From Pseudomonas mandelii (GTDB lineage Bacteria; Pseudomonadota; Gammaproteobacteria; Pseudomonadales; Pseudomonadaceae): 64,000 nucleotides of DNA. The notes beneath the pieces were generated by a model. The model saw only the letters and a list, made by a program, of their open reading frames with translations, was not told where the DNA came from and made no database searches. Positions within the stretch are counted from its first letter, which is position 1. Every line of letters starts with the position of its first letter. Position numbers and translations under genes: made by a program. Positions 52,414 through 61,485 of this stretch are shown here, in pieces. Location: contig NZ_RCZA01000013.1 of the NCBI RefSeq assembly GCF_006438925.1, positions 115,429 through 179,428 on the forward strand, read 5' to 3'.

Positions 52414-53340
52414 TTATTGGTAGCTAATGCCAGGTTTCGCCGTACTGATGCGGGTGCCGGCCGGGCCCTGAACGATGGCCTCGATGTCCGAGAGTGAGCC
52501 GATCACCGCGACTTTGCCGGTGTGCCGGGCGAACTCGCAGGCGGCCTGAACCTTCGGTCCCATGGAGCCTGCTGCGAAGCCGAGTTTTTCCATTTCGTCG
52601 GGGTGTGCCTGAGCGATGGCCTTCTGGGTCGGTTTGCCGAAGTCGATGTAGGTGGCGTTGACGTCGGTGGCGATCACCAACAGATCGCTTTCCAGCTGTT
52701 CGGCCAGCAGTGCCGAGCACAGGTCCTTGTCGATCACCGCTTCCACACCTTGCAGTTTGCCGCTGGGGCCATACACCGTCGGGATGCCGCCACCGCCGGC
52801 GCATATCACAATGCTGCCTTTTTCCAGCAGCCATTTGATTGGACGGATTTCGAAGATGCGTTTCGGTCTCGGGCTGGCGACTACGCGGCGGAACTTGTCA
52901 CCATCCGGGGCAATGGCCCAGCCTTTTTCGGCCGCGAGTTTTTCCGCCTCAGCCTTTGTGTAGACCGGGCCGATGGGTTTAGTGGGGGTCTGGAACGCCG
53001 GGTCATTGGCATCGACTTCGACTTGAGTGAGCAGGGTGGCGAAGGGCACTTCGAAGTCCAGCAGATTGCCCAGTTCCTGTTCGATGATGTAGCCGATCAT
53101 GCCTTCGGTTTCGGCGCCGAGTACGTCCAGCGGGTACGGCGAAACCGAGGTGTAGGCGGCTTGCAGCGACAACAGGCCCACTTGCGGGCCATTACCGTGG
53201 GCAATGACCAGTTCATTGCCGGCATAAATCTTGGCGATCTGTTCGGTGGCGACGCGGATGTTGGCGCGCTGGTTATCCGCGGTCATGGGCTCACCACGGC
53301 GGAGCAGGGCGTTACCGCCCAGAGCAACGACGATACGCAT
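52414..53340 (-). CDS. arcC: Carbamate kinase
   Basis: The 308-residue protein has the amino acid kinase fold (MRIVVALGGNALLRRGEPMT, AHGNGPQVG, ICAGGGGIPT, IDKDLCSALLAEQLESD). It makes ATP from carbamoyl phosphate and ADP, the energy-yielding last step of arginine fermentation. A REP pair separates it from arcB. Confidence 0.96.
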   Translation of the reverse strand: MRIVVALGGNALLRRGEPMTADNQRANIRVATEQIAKIYAGNELVIAHGNGPQVGLLSLQAAYTSVSPYPLDVLGAETEGMIGYIIEQELGNLLDFEVPFATLLTQVEVDANDPAFQTPTKPIGPVYTKAEAEKLAAEKGWAIAPDGDKFRRVVASPRPKRIFEIRPIKWLLEKGSIVICAGGGGIPTVYGPSGKLQGVEAVIDKDLCSALLAEQLESDLLVIATDVNATYIDFGKPTQKAIAQAHPDEMEKLGFAAGSMGPKVQAACEFARHTGKVAVIGSLSDIEAIVQGPAGTRISTAKPGISYQ

Positions 53341-53394
53341 AATGCAGTCCTTCTAAATGAGGTGACTCGGTCTCCCTGTCGAAACCCGGTCAAT

Positions 53395-53482
53395 GTGGGA
53401 GCGAGCCTGCTCGCGAAAGCGGTGTATCAGTCGACATTAATGGTGAATGTAAGTCCGTCTTCGCGAGCAGGCTCGCTCCCAC
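53395..53482. repeat. REP pair (BIME-like) between arcB and arcC
   Basis: Inverted copies of GTGGGAGCGAGCCTGCTCGC enclose about 45 bases. Inside the arc operon, it may set the relative mRNA level of arcC. Confidence 0.93.
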
Positions 53483-53519
53483 AAGGTTTGTATTCCTGCA
53501 GGAGGAGCCGCATGGGTCC

Positions 53520-54530
53520 TTAGATATCCGCCAACGCCGACACCAGGATCGCCTTAATAGTGTGCATGCGATTTTCCGCTTGATCGAAGGCGATGTTGGC
53601 CGGCGATTCGAAGACTTCTTCGGTCACCTCGACGCCATTGGCCAGGTGCGGGTAGCGCGCGGCGATGTCCTTGCCGACCTTGGTTTCGCTGTTGTGGAAC
53701 GCCGGCAAACAATGCATGAACTTCACGCGCGGGTTGCCGGCGGCCTTCATCATCTCGGCGTTGACCTGGTACGGCAACAGTTGCTCGATGCGTTCGTCCC
53801 ATGCCTCCACCGGCTCACCCATCGACACCCAAATGTCGGTGTGGATGAAGTCCACGCCCTTGACCGCTTCTTTCGGGTCTTCGGTGATGGTAATGCGCGC
53901 GCCGCTTTCTTCGGCGAAGGCTTTGCACTGGGCAATGAAGTCAGCGTGTGGCCACAGGGCTTTCGGCGCGCCGATTCGCACGTCCATGCCGAGTTTGGCG
54001 CCGATCATCAGCAGCGAGTTGCCCATGTTGTAGCGGGCGTCACCGAGGTAAGCGTAGCTGATGTCGTGCAGCGGTTTGTCGCTGTGTTCGCGCATGGTCA
54101 GGGTGTCGGCGATCATTTGGGTCGGGTGGAATTCAGCGGTCAGGCCGTTGAACACCGGCACGCCGGCAAACTTGGCCAACTCCTCGACGATTTCCTGTTC
54201 AAAGCCACGGTACTCGATGGCATCGAACATACGCCCCAGCACGCGGGCGGTGTCTTTCATGCTTTCCTTGTGGCCGATCTGCGACGACACCGGGTCGATG
54301 TAGGTGACGTGGGCACCCTGATCATGGGCCGCGACTTCGAAGGCACAACGGGTGCGAGTCGAGGTTTTCTCGAAGATCAGTGCAATGTTCTTGCCTTTCA
54401 GGTGCGCACGCTCGGTGCCGGTGTACTTGGCGCGTTTGAGGTCGCGGGAAAGGTCCAGCAAATAGTGCAGCTCGCGAGTCGTATGGTGCATCAGCGAGAG
54501 CAGGCTGCGGTTGCGCATGTTGAAAGCCAT
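53520..54530 (-). CDS. arcB: Ornithine carbamoyltransferase, catabolic
   Basis: The 336-residue protein starts at MAFNMRNRSLLSLMHHTTREL. It has the carbamoyl-phosphate motif STRTR, the ornithine/citrulline segment HPTQMIADTLTMREH and the HCLPAFH motif with catalytic Cys. It phosphorolyses citrulline to ornithine and carbamoyl phosphate. Length and the MAFNMRNRSLL start match catabolic ArcB. Confidence 0.96.
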   Translation of the reverse strand: MAFNMRNRSLLSLMHHTTRELHYLLDLSRDLKRAKYTGTERAHLKGKNIALIFEKTSTRTRCAFEVAAHDQGAHVTYIDPVSSQIGHKESMKDTARVLGRMFDAIEYRGFEQEIVEELAKFAGVPVFNGLTAEFHPTQMIADTLTMREHSDKPLHDISYAYLGDARYNMGNSLLMIGAKLGMDVRIGAPKALWPHADFIAQCKAFAEESGARITITEDPKEAVKGVDFIHTDIWVSMGEPVEAWDERIEQLLPYQVNAEMMKAAGNPRVKFMHCLPAFHNSETKVGKDIAARYPHLANGVEVTEEVFESPANIAFDQAENRMHTIKAILVSALADI

Positions 54531-54612
54531 TTTGGATCTCCTTAGGTGTCGGTTATCCCCTTGGCCGCGCATGCCTTGGTGTAGGAGGTAGCGCGAGCCG
54601 AGGTGGGCAATT

Positions 54613-55869
54613 TTAATAGTCGATAGGGTCACGAATGATCGGGCACGTCATGCAGTGGCCGCCGCCACGGCCGCGACCGAGCTCGCCGGCGCTGATGGTG
54701 ATGACCTCCACACCGGCCTTGCGCAGCAGGGTGTTGGTATAGGTGTTGCGGTCATAACCGATTACTACGCCTGGCTCCACGGCCACCACGTTGTTGCCGT
54801 CGTCCCACTGCTCGCGTTCGGCGGCGAAGCTGTTGCCGCCGGTTTCCACCACGCGCAATGCTTTGAGGTTAAGGGCCTTGGCCACAGTGTCGAGGAAGTT
54901 GGTTTCTTCGCGGCGAATGTCGATGCCACCCGGTTTGCTTTCGTCAGGGCGCAGGGTGAAGGCGACGATCTGGTTCACTACTTCGGGGAAGATCGTCACC
55001 AGGTCGCGGTCGCAGAAGCTGAACACAGTGTCCAGGTGCATCGCTGCGCGGGATTTCGGCAGGCCGGCGACAATCACTTTCTCGACTGCTTTGTGCTTGA
55101 ACAAATTGACTGCCAGTTGGCCGATAGCCTGACGAGACGAACGTTCGCCCATGCCGATCAACACCACACCGTTGCCGATCGGCATCACGTCGCCACCTTC
55201 CAGGGTGGCGTTGCCATGATCCTGATCCGGATCGCCATACCAGATCTGGAAGTCGGCGTTGGTGAACTCAGGATGAAACTTGTAGATGGCGCTGGCCAGC
55301 AGGGTTTCCTGACGACGCGCCGGCCAATACATCGGGTTCAGCGTCACGCCACCGTAAATCCAGCACGTGGTGTCGCGGGTGAACTGGGTGTTGGGCAGCG
55401 GCGGGAGGATGAAGCTGGAGTGGCCGAGAAAATCGCGGAACATCTGGATGGTCTTGCCGCCGAAGCTGTCCGGCAGGTCGTCAGCAGAGACGCCGCCGAT
55501 CAAGAATTCGGCGATCTTGCGCGGCTCCAGGCTGCGTAGCCAGGAACTGGTTTCGTTGACCAGGCCGAGGCCGACCGAGTTGGCGGTGATCTTGCGCTCC
55601 AGAATCCAGTCCAGGGCTTCGGGGATTGCAACGATGTCGGTCAGCAGGTTGTGCATTTCCAGCACGTCGACATTGCGCTCACGCATCTTGGTGACGAAGT
55701 CGAAATGGTCGCGCTTGGCTTGGGCGACCCACAGCACATCGTCGAACAGCAGTTCGTCACAGTTGTTCGGGGTCAGCCTTTGGTGAGCCAGACCTGGAGA
55801 GCAAACCATGACTTTACGCAGTTTGCCGGCTTCGGAATGGACGCCGTACTTAACTTTTTCGGTGGTCAT
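54613..55869 (-). CDS. arcA: Arginine deiminase
   Basis: The 418-residue enzyme has the C-terminal catalytic Cys in GGGHCMTCPIIRDP, the conserved EGGDVMPIG and the His residue in MHLDTVFSF. It turns arginine into citrulline and ammonia. It is the second gene of arcDABC and sits directly after arcD. Confidence 0.97.
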   Translation of the reverse strand: MTTEKVKYGVHSEAGKLRKVMVCSPGLAHQRLTPNNCDELLFDDVLWVAQAKRDHFDFVTKMRERNVDVLEMHNLLTDIVAIPEALDWILERKITANSVGLGLVNETSSWLRSLEPRKIAEFLIGGVSADDLPDSFGGKTIQMFRDFLGHSSFILPPLPNTQFTRDTTCWIYGGVTLNPMYWPARRQETLLASAIYKFHPEFTNADFQIWYGDPDQDHGNATLEGGDVMPIGNGVVLIGMGERSSRQAIGQLAVNLFKHKAVEKVIVAGLPKSRAAMHLDTVFSFCDRDLVTIFPEVVNQIVAFTLRPDESKPGGIDIRREETNFLDTVAKALNLKALRVVETGGNSFAAEREQWDDGNNVVAVEPGVVIGYDRNTYTNTLLRKAGVEVITISAGELGRGRGGGHCMTCPIIRDPIDY

Positions 55870-55904
55870 TACAGTGATCCTCCAGATGAAAGAATTGTCG
55901 GGTG

Positions 55905-57332
55905 TTACAGAGTCAGGAAGCCGTCATACAGCCCGTAAGCGGCGACCAGAGCGCCCACAACGACTGCTGCGAAAATCAGCTTTTCGACGTTGGTGAAAAC
56001 TGGTGTATTGATCTCAAGCTTCGCCTTGGCGAAGAGGATGACGCCAGGGGCATAGAGCAGGGCGGAGAGCAGCAAATATTTGACGCCGCCGGCATAGATC
56101 AGCCAAACCGCGTAAATCAATGCGACGGCGCCGATGAACAGGTCTTTCTTGCGTTCGGTCACGGCGTTTTCATAGGTTTCGCCGCGCACTGCCAGCAGAA
56201 AGGCATAAGCCGCGGACCACAGATACGGCACCAGAATCATCGAGGTGGCGAGGTAGATCAGCGACAGGTAAGTGCTGGCCGAGAACAGGGTGATGATCAG
56301 GAACAGCTGCACCATCGCGTTGGTCAGCCACAAGGCATTGACCGGCACTTGGTTAGCATTTTCCTTGCGTAAAAACGCCGGCATGGTGTGGTCCTTGGCG
56401 GCGGCGAACATGATTTCCGCACACAGCAGCACCCAGGACAGCAGGGCCCCCAGCAAGGAGATGATCAGACCGACGCTGATCAGCACTGCGCCCCACGGAC
56501 CGACCACATGTTCCAGCACCGCGGCCATCGACGGGTTCTGCAGTTTGGCCAGTTCCGGTTGGGTCATGATACCCAGCGACAGCACGTTCACCAGCACCAG
56601 AAACAGCAGCACGGTGATGAACCCGATCACGGTGGCTTTACCGACGTCGCTGCGTTTTTCCGCGCGGGCCGAGAAAATGCTCGCACCTTCGATGCCGATA
56701 AACACCCAGACGGTGACCAACATCATGTTGCGCACCTGGTTCATCACACTGCCTAGGTCCGGGTTTTTGAGCCCCCAGATATCGGCGGTGAAGATCTCCA
56801 GTTTGAAGGCGAAGATTGCGATCAGCACAAACAGTAGCAGCGGTACGACCTTGGCAACGGTGGTCACCAGGTTGATGAATGCTGCTTCCTTGATCCCCCG
56901 CAGTACGAGGAAGTGCACCCCCCAGAGCAGCACAGAGGCACCAATCACGGCGGCTACCGTATTCCCTTCCCCAAAAATGGGGAAGAAGTAGCCGAGGGTG
57001 CTGAACAAGAGTACGAAGTAACCGACGTTACCCAGCCAGGCACTGATCCAATAACCCCAAGCGGACGAGAACCCCATGTAGTCGCCGAAACCGGCTTTGG
57101 CGTAGGCGTAAACACCACCGTCAAGATCAGGCTTGCGGTTGGCGAGGGTCTGGAAGACGAAGGCCAGAGTCAACATGCCGACGGCCGTAATGGCCCAACC
57201 GATCAGCACGGCGCCGACGTCGGCACTGGCAGCCATGTTTTGCGGCAAAGAGAAGATCCCGCCACCTATCATTGAGCCGACAACTAGCGCCACAAGGGCG
57301 CCGAGTTTCAGTTTTCCGGGGGATTCAGACAT
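55905..57332 (-). CDS. arcD: Arginine/ornithine antiporter
   Basis: The product of about 475 residues (MSESPGKLKLGALVALVVGSMIGGGIFSL...) has the APC-superfamily first-helix motif SMIGGGIFSLPQNMA and 12-13 helices. It exchanges arginine for ornithine at no energy cost. A TTG at 57344 gives a slightly longer frame, but the ATG at 57332 is more likely. It leads the arc operon; the Anr-type box lies 61 bases upstream of the start. Confidence 0.95.
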   Translation of the reverse strand: MSESPGKLKLGALVALVVGSMIGGGIFSLPQNMAASADVGAVLIGWAITAVGMLTLAFVFQTLANRKPDLDGGVYAYAKAGFGDYMGFSSAWGYWISAWLGNVGYFVLLFSTLGYFFPIFGEGNTVAAVIGASVLLWGVHFLVLRGIKEAAFINLVTTVAKVVPLLLFVLIAIFAFKLEIFTADIWGLKNPDLGSVMNQVRNMMLVTVWVFIGIEGASIFSARAEKRSDVGKATVIGFITVLLFLVLVNVLSLGIMTQPELAKLQNPSMAAVLEHVVGPWGAVLISVGLIISLLGALLSWVLLCAEIMFAAAKDHTMPAFLRKENANQVPVNALWLTNAMVQLFLIITLFSASTYLSLIYLATSMILVPYLWSAAYAFLLAVRGETYENAVTERKKDLFIGAVALIYAVWLIYAGGVKYLLLSALLYAPGVILFAKAKLEINTPVFTNVEKLIFAAVVVGALVAAYGLYDGFLTL

Positions 57333-57392
57333 AAATGACGCCAATACAGGAGAAGAGATATGTCAGGTTGAATTCGTTCGTTGTTGAGTCTT

Positions 57393-57406
57393 CTGATTTA
57401 AATCAA
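57393..57406 (-). promoter_or_regulatory. Anr/FNR-type box of the arc operon
   Basis: On the minus strand TTGATTTAAATCAG matches TTGAT-N4-ATCAA with one mismatch. It is centred about 67 bases upstream of the arcD start codon, consistent with a class II anaerobic promoter. Confidence 0.85.
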
Positions 57407-57450
57407 TGTATTGCCAGATTCCATTGCAGAACTTTAGCCAATGTTAGTTT

Positions 57451-57540
57451 TGCCAGGATCCTGAGGCCAAAAACACCAGTTCAAGAATCAAGCATGAACA
57501 TTGAGCGGACCATGGAATAGACGTCACTCGAATCGCCCTT
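57451..57540 (-). pseudogene. Decayed second copy of the antiporter 5' region
   Basis: TGCCAGGATCCTGAGGCC and later AGCATGAACA..GAGCGGACCAT..AGACGT.ACTCGA track the sequence at 51721-51845 (same orientation) with gaps and substitutions. The reading frame is destroyed. The gap 57333-57806 holds the Anr box, this remnant and otherwise nothing I recognise. Confidence 0.75.
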
Positions 57541-57806
57541 GGATGGGGACAGACCGCGACACCGCCCGAGGAAGTCTTACAAAGGAGCTACATTGATCTA
57601 GATGCACTTGAATGCGCGACGCGAATTGGCTTCAAAACAACCCCGAAAATCCGCCACGTACCCTTATTGACTCCGTAGATCTCACTGGCTGAATGCGGTG
57701 AATCTTGCCCGGGAGTTTTTCATGAGTCGGCACCCTCCGGAATCAAATGACCCGCAACGAACTGCCAGGTCCAAAGATGCACCCCGGCATGCGAGTGGGT
57801 TGCGTC

Positions 57807-58046
57807 TGTTCACTGACGACAAAAACCGTAGAGAAAATCATCAGGGCCGGATTGGCTGGAATGACCAATGATGGCGACGGCCTCTACTTGAAAGTTGGCC
57901 GTTCCGGTGGCGCCAGTTGGATCTTTCGCTACAAGATTGCCGGCAAGAGCCGAGACATGGGGCTGGGCGGGAGCCCCGAAGTAAGTCTCGCGAAAGCTCG
58001 TGAGAAAGCAGCAGAGGCCAGAAGTCGATCCGCTCACCAGTCATAA
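57807..58046 (+). pseudogene. N-terminal fragment of a P4-type phage integrase (DUF4102)
   Basis: The frame LTTKTVEKIIRAGLAGMTND then DGLYLKVGRSGGASWIFRYK shows the arm-binding DUF4102 domain of P4-type integrases. KSRDMGLGGSPEVSLAKARE continues it to a stop at 58046. The whole catalytic domain is missing. The longer 5' frame (from 57747) is not typical. It marks a former genomic-island end. Confidence 0.85.
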
Positions 58047-58153
58047 GTCGAAGCTGAGAGGCTCATAACGACCCAATGCGGACATTTACGATTGCTAAAA
58101 TCAGCCAAAAATTCTCTCAGATGTGTCTACAAAACCAGGGTCGGTTCACCGCC

Positions 58154-58471
58154 CTACTGATTGCGGCTTTTAATTGTTATATAGAAGACCAAAAAGATAG
58201 ATGCAGCATGTTCAATGGAAAATACAATAAAGAAAAAATTGTCGTCCACTGGATGCGGTATAGAAGTGATTATTGCGTAGACTTCCATCTGTCCGAATAT
58301 CACTACGAAAACGGTCGCGATAGATATGGCTCCACCTAAAAATCTTTTCAGAAAATTGTCACGAAATCGCTGCAATGAACTCAGATACCAAAGCAAAACT
58401 CCCCACTCAACAAAGGCGAATGGTAGGATTGCCAACCTTCCGAGTAATAAATGTTCGCTTCCGTGGATCAT
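58154..58471 (-). CDS. Small membrane protein, orphan
   Basis: The product of about 105 residues (MIHGSEHLLLGRLAILPFAFVEW...) has three likely membrane helices (about 12-30, 45-65, 82-100). Base composition is clearly AT-richer than the genome norm. No family was recognised. It looks like recently acquired accessory DNA. Confidence 0.55.
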   Translation of the reverse strand: MIHGSEHLLLGRLAILPFAFVEWGVLLWYLSSLQRFRDNFLKRFLGGAISIATVFVVIFGQMEVYAIITSIPHPVDDNFFFIVFSIEHAASIFLVFYITIKSRNQ

Positions 58472-58599
58472 TTTCAATACCCCCACTTTGAGGACTAACT
58501 TTGCCAGCTATCACCAAGGGTAGAAATCGACCATGGCGGTCATTCGCGGAATCGTTGGATCCGCGCATGTTTTTCTGCATCGTCAGGATTGCCACGAAC

Positions 58600-59139
58600 T
58601 TACTTCAGCGTGAATGCTGTTTTGAGCGGCATGACAACCTTGTGCAAGTTGTCTTTAAGAGTGATATCTACCGTCCAGATACCTGTGGGATCACCTGGCT
58701 CTCCGATGAAATCGATCACGGGGGCGGCGAGGTACAGGTTGTTCGGCTTCCCCTTGAGGCGTCCTTGAAAACAAACGGTATCTCTCTGATTGATCGATTC
58801 TGTACCGTCTGGCCTGATGATTTTCAGATCGCACGTTATGTTTGCTTCATGATTGGCATCAAGCTCCGGGTTTGCAAAAAAAATCAGCGTGAAGATCCTT
58901 TTACCCTGGGTAACAATCTTTGCTTCGTTAAATACTGGAATGGTTTCGGGCGAAGTATTCCACTTTTTTTCCCAATCGGGATCGGAGGTGATTAATAGTA
59001 AGCCACCAAACTCGCCGACGGATCGTCTTGATTCAGTGTCTGGGGATGGATTGCCATTTGAATCCTTCCAGTAGCCGGCATGTACACTTGACCATGAAAG
59101 AGACATCGCGATGAAAACGGTGAGCAATCGACGGTTCAT
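58600..59139 (-). CDS. Secreted hypothetical protein
   Basis: The 179-residue product from MNRRLLTVFIAMSLSWSSVH has a Sec signal ending near VHAG. The mature part is rich in beta-strands and has a Cys pair (ITCDL, TVCFQG) that may form a disulfide. The segment GEPGDPTGIWTVDITLKDNL resembles extracytoplasmic beta-sandwich proteins. No family was recognised; it is AT-richer than flanking core genes. Confidence 0.6.
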   Translation of the reverse strand: MNRRLLTVFIAMSLSWSSVHAGYWKDSNGNPSPDTESRRSVGEFGGLLLITSDPDWEKKWNTSPETIPVFNEAKIVTQGKRIFTLIFFANPELDANHEANITCDLKIIRPDGTESINQRDTVCFQGRLKGKPNNLYLAAPVIDFIGEPGDPTGIWTVDITLKDNLHKVVMPLKTAFTLK

Positions 59140-59529
59140 GAGCGACTCACTATAAGTGGGCGATATAGGTGGCGTAATGTTTTGCGCCACTTATGTCTGA
59201 TAGCGCGTCTTGTCCATGTGTAATGCCCTGTTCCGCTTGAGTGTAGCGGCAGAAAGCGCGACACAGAGTCAAGAAAACGAATGACATGGTTTTTATGCAC
59301 GTACGGTGTCTTGAGCATGGTGCTCACGGTCCGCTTCTGGCCGTTACTTGCCTGTCACGACCGCAGCCGACTGCTGCTGGATGCGAAGAGCCTCCCGAGC
59401 TTGTATTAATCCGAGATTGTTTATTAGCGATGTGCCCGCGAGAGGTCGACTGGCTCACCGGCATTGCCCCACAAGCCCTCAAACCTGAAATGGCTTTTAG
59501 ATTTCTGTGCCTACCTCTCATCTCAAAAA
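59140..59529. other. Gap without convincing gene
   Basis: Open frames exist but none has a ribosome site or recognisable product. Contains scattered sequence similar to the decayed flanks near 60.0 and 61.3 kb (CTTCTGGCCG, GACCGC). Confidence 0.45.
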
Positions 59530-59907
59530 TCATCGATTTTTTGAAATCACACCACCCATGTATTGATTTAAATCGCGCAGATCTTTAATCCTCCATGAGT
59601 ACGGCGATAGCTTTACACCATTCTCTCGCAAAGTTTTTGGAATCAAGTCTCCATTTGGACGAAGTATTATCGATGATACAATTACGCCCGGATAATCATT
59701 TAATCGTTTTTTGAAAGCGGATGTTGTTAGATCAGGTGTAGGAGGATTGCTTTTATTAGCCAATGGTCCTGTTGCTTTGAGATCTATTCCGTGGCACATG
59801 GTGCATCGCTGTAAATAAAGATTTTTTCCATTAACATTATCCGCGAAGGATAGTGATGTTTGAATTAGCGATAAAATTCCTAGCGAAGCGATGAATAATA
59901 TTTTCAT
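59530..59907 (-). CDS. Small c-type cytochrome
   Basis: The 125-residue product has a signal peptide (MKILFIASLGILSLIQTSLSFA) and a single heme-binding CTMCH motif at about residues 35-39. A distal Met candidate is MGG near residue 118. AT content is high. It is likely periplasmic and monoheme; no oxidase or partner gene is nearby, so its role is unclear. Confidence 0.8.
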   Translation of the reverse strand: MKILFIASLGILSLIQTSLSFADNVNGKNLYLQRCTMCHGIDLKATGPLANKSNPPTPDLTTSAFKKRLNDYPGVIVSSIILRPNGDLIPKTLRENGVKLSPYSWRIKDLRDLNQYMGGVISKNR

Positions 59908-60123
59908 TATTTTTATCTTCCTTGATGGGATCAGCGTCGATTGGACGCGATTTGGTGCGCGGGAAAGATATCAGCCATCGTGTCGGCACACACAGTCATT
60001 TCTGATGCCCATTGAATCAACTCGTTTTCCAGGCGCATCCCAGTGACTGCTTCTGGCCGGACAGCGACCTCCACTCATTGTGACTGATCCACCCTTGTCC
60101 TCCCTCAACGTGGAGGACGAGCC

Positions 60124-60743
60124 ATGAACATTATTACTACAAACAGCCATCAGGCTTGGAACAAGGGAAAGCTTGTCGGGCAGAAAGCCCCGCTTCGAGT
60201 CAGAGATATCTGGGCCATTCGGGTCAGACTCCAGCTTGCGGAGAAGACACGGATCTGGCGCTCTTCAACTTGGCTATCGACAGCAAACTGCGTGCCTGTG
60301 ACTTAACCAAGCTGCGAGTACGGGATATAGCCCATGGAGAACATGTGTCGTCACGGGCCATCGTGATGCAGCAGAAAACCCAGCACCCAGTGCAATTTGA
60401 AATCACTGAGCAAACCCGAACGGTTCTGGAGGCTTGGATGCGACAGGCCCGCCTCCGCAGCGAGGACTTCTTGTTTCCGACCCGGCTGCACGACTCAGAC
60501 CACCTCTCCACCAGACAATACGCTCGAATAGTCAAAGCGTGGGTGACCGCCATTGGCCTTGACCCAACCATGTACGGTACTCACACGCTACGGAGAACCA
60601 AGGCATCGCTGATTTATCGCAGGACGAAGAACCTGAGAGCTGTCCAACTCCTGCTTGGTCATACGAAGCTTGAAAGCACCGTCAGATACCTGGGAATCGA
60701 GGTTGATGATGCCCTGGAAATGGCGGAACAGACGGAAGTCTGA
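60124..60743 (+). pseudogene. Small tyrosine recombinase, single frameshift
   Basis: Frame 1 (60124-60306) starts MNIITTNSHQAWNKGKLVGQ and frame 3 (to 60743) gives DLALFNLAIDSKLRACDLTK. The catalytic parts THTLRRTKA, LLLGHTKLESTVRYLGI carry the HxxR, His and Tyr. One missing G near 60251 (CGGATCTG for CGGGATCTG) breaks the gene between them. It matches the common short Pseudomonas integrase of about 200 residues. As written it is inactive, unless the shift is a sequencing error. Confidence 0.85.
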
Positions 60744-60976
60744 CCATCCATAGTGACGGTCGATGCTAGACCGTCGCTATTCGACCCAAAGCTGTCGATC
60801 AATACCTGGCAGATAGCGACCAGAAAGTACCAGTGGGCGGCCTCTCTAACCTGCCAAGATCCCAAGAGCCGAAATGATACTCACCAAAATCGATATGCAC
60901 CATCACTCTGAGTACTTCTGCGCGCTTTCTTGTGCGTCACTGATATAGATCACCGAACCCAACTTGGACGAACAAA

Positions 60977-61237
60977 CTATGGTCGGTTGCGCCCAACAAA
61001 ATAAAAAACAACGCTGAGCAGGAAAAACACTATGCCAGCGATGATCAAACCGTACAAAAAGTAATGCTCACGGAACGTTAGATATATAACCGATCCGTGC
61101 GTATCCAGCGGGTAGATTTTTCCACTTTGAGGATCCGGTGTTCTCAGCCCGTGAGCATCAAAGTACTTCCAGACAAAAAATGAAGAAAACCAAAAGCCTA
61201 AGGCCAGTACTCCCACGACGAGTTTAAGTGAATTCAT
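60977..61237 (-). CDS. Small two-helix membrane protein
   Basis: The 86-residue product (MNSLKLVVGVLALGFWFSSF...) has two hydrophobic helices (about 5-24 and 60-80) around a polar loop with DPQSGKIYPLDTHGS. Other small genes in this stretch are AT-rich as well. No family was recognised. Confidence 0.5.
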   Translation of the reverse strand: MNSLKLVVGVLALGFWFSSFFVWKYFDAHGLRTPDPQSGKIYPLDTHGSVIYLTFREHYFLYGLIIAGIVFFLLSVVFYFVGRNRP

Positions 61238-61485
61238 TCTCCAGCCTCCCAGATTTTCGACCGTCCATTTTTCACCATGGTTTTGTCCACGTATGACCGC
61301 TTTTGGCTGTCACTCGTCTGCGGCAGCTGTCGACCGATTCTGTTGAAAAAGTCCGAGCGGATTGACTCATCAACCTACACTGAGTTTGAAAAGTGTCCGA
61401 TTTACGCGTTGCAAGCCGTTCTGGCAGGGCAAGCGTATTGCAGTGAATCGCTCCAGCCCTATCACTTATGCCTGAGTCGTTAATC

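Noticed and set aside
58076..58339. 87-codon plus-strand frame
   Set aside because: It overlaps the minus-strand membrane-protein gene, which has better hydrophobic structure; the plus frame has no motif.
59563..59576. TTGATTTAAATCGC, close to an Anr box
   Set aside because: It lies inside the 3' coding part of the cytochrome gene with no start site positioned to use it, so it is probably chance.
59286..59588. 100-codon plus-strand frame before the cytochrome gene
   Set aside because: It overlaps the cytochrome gene end and has no ribosome site or family signal.
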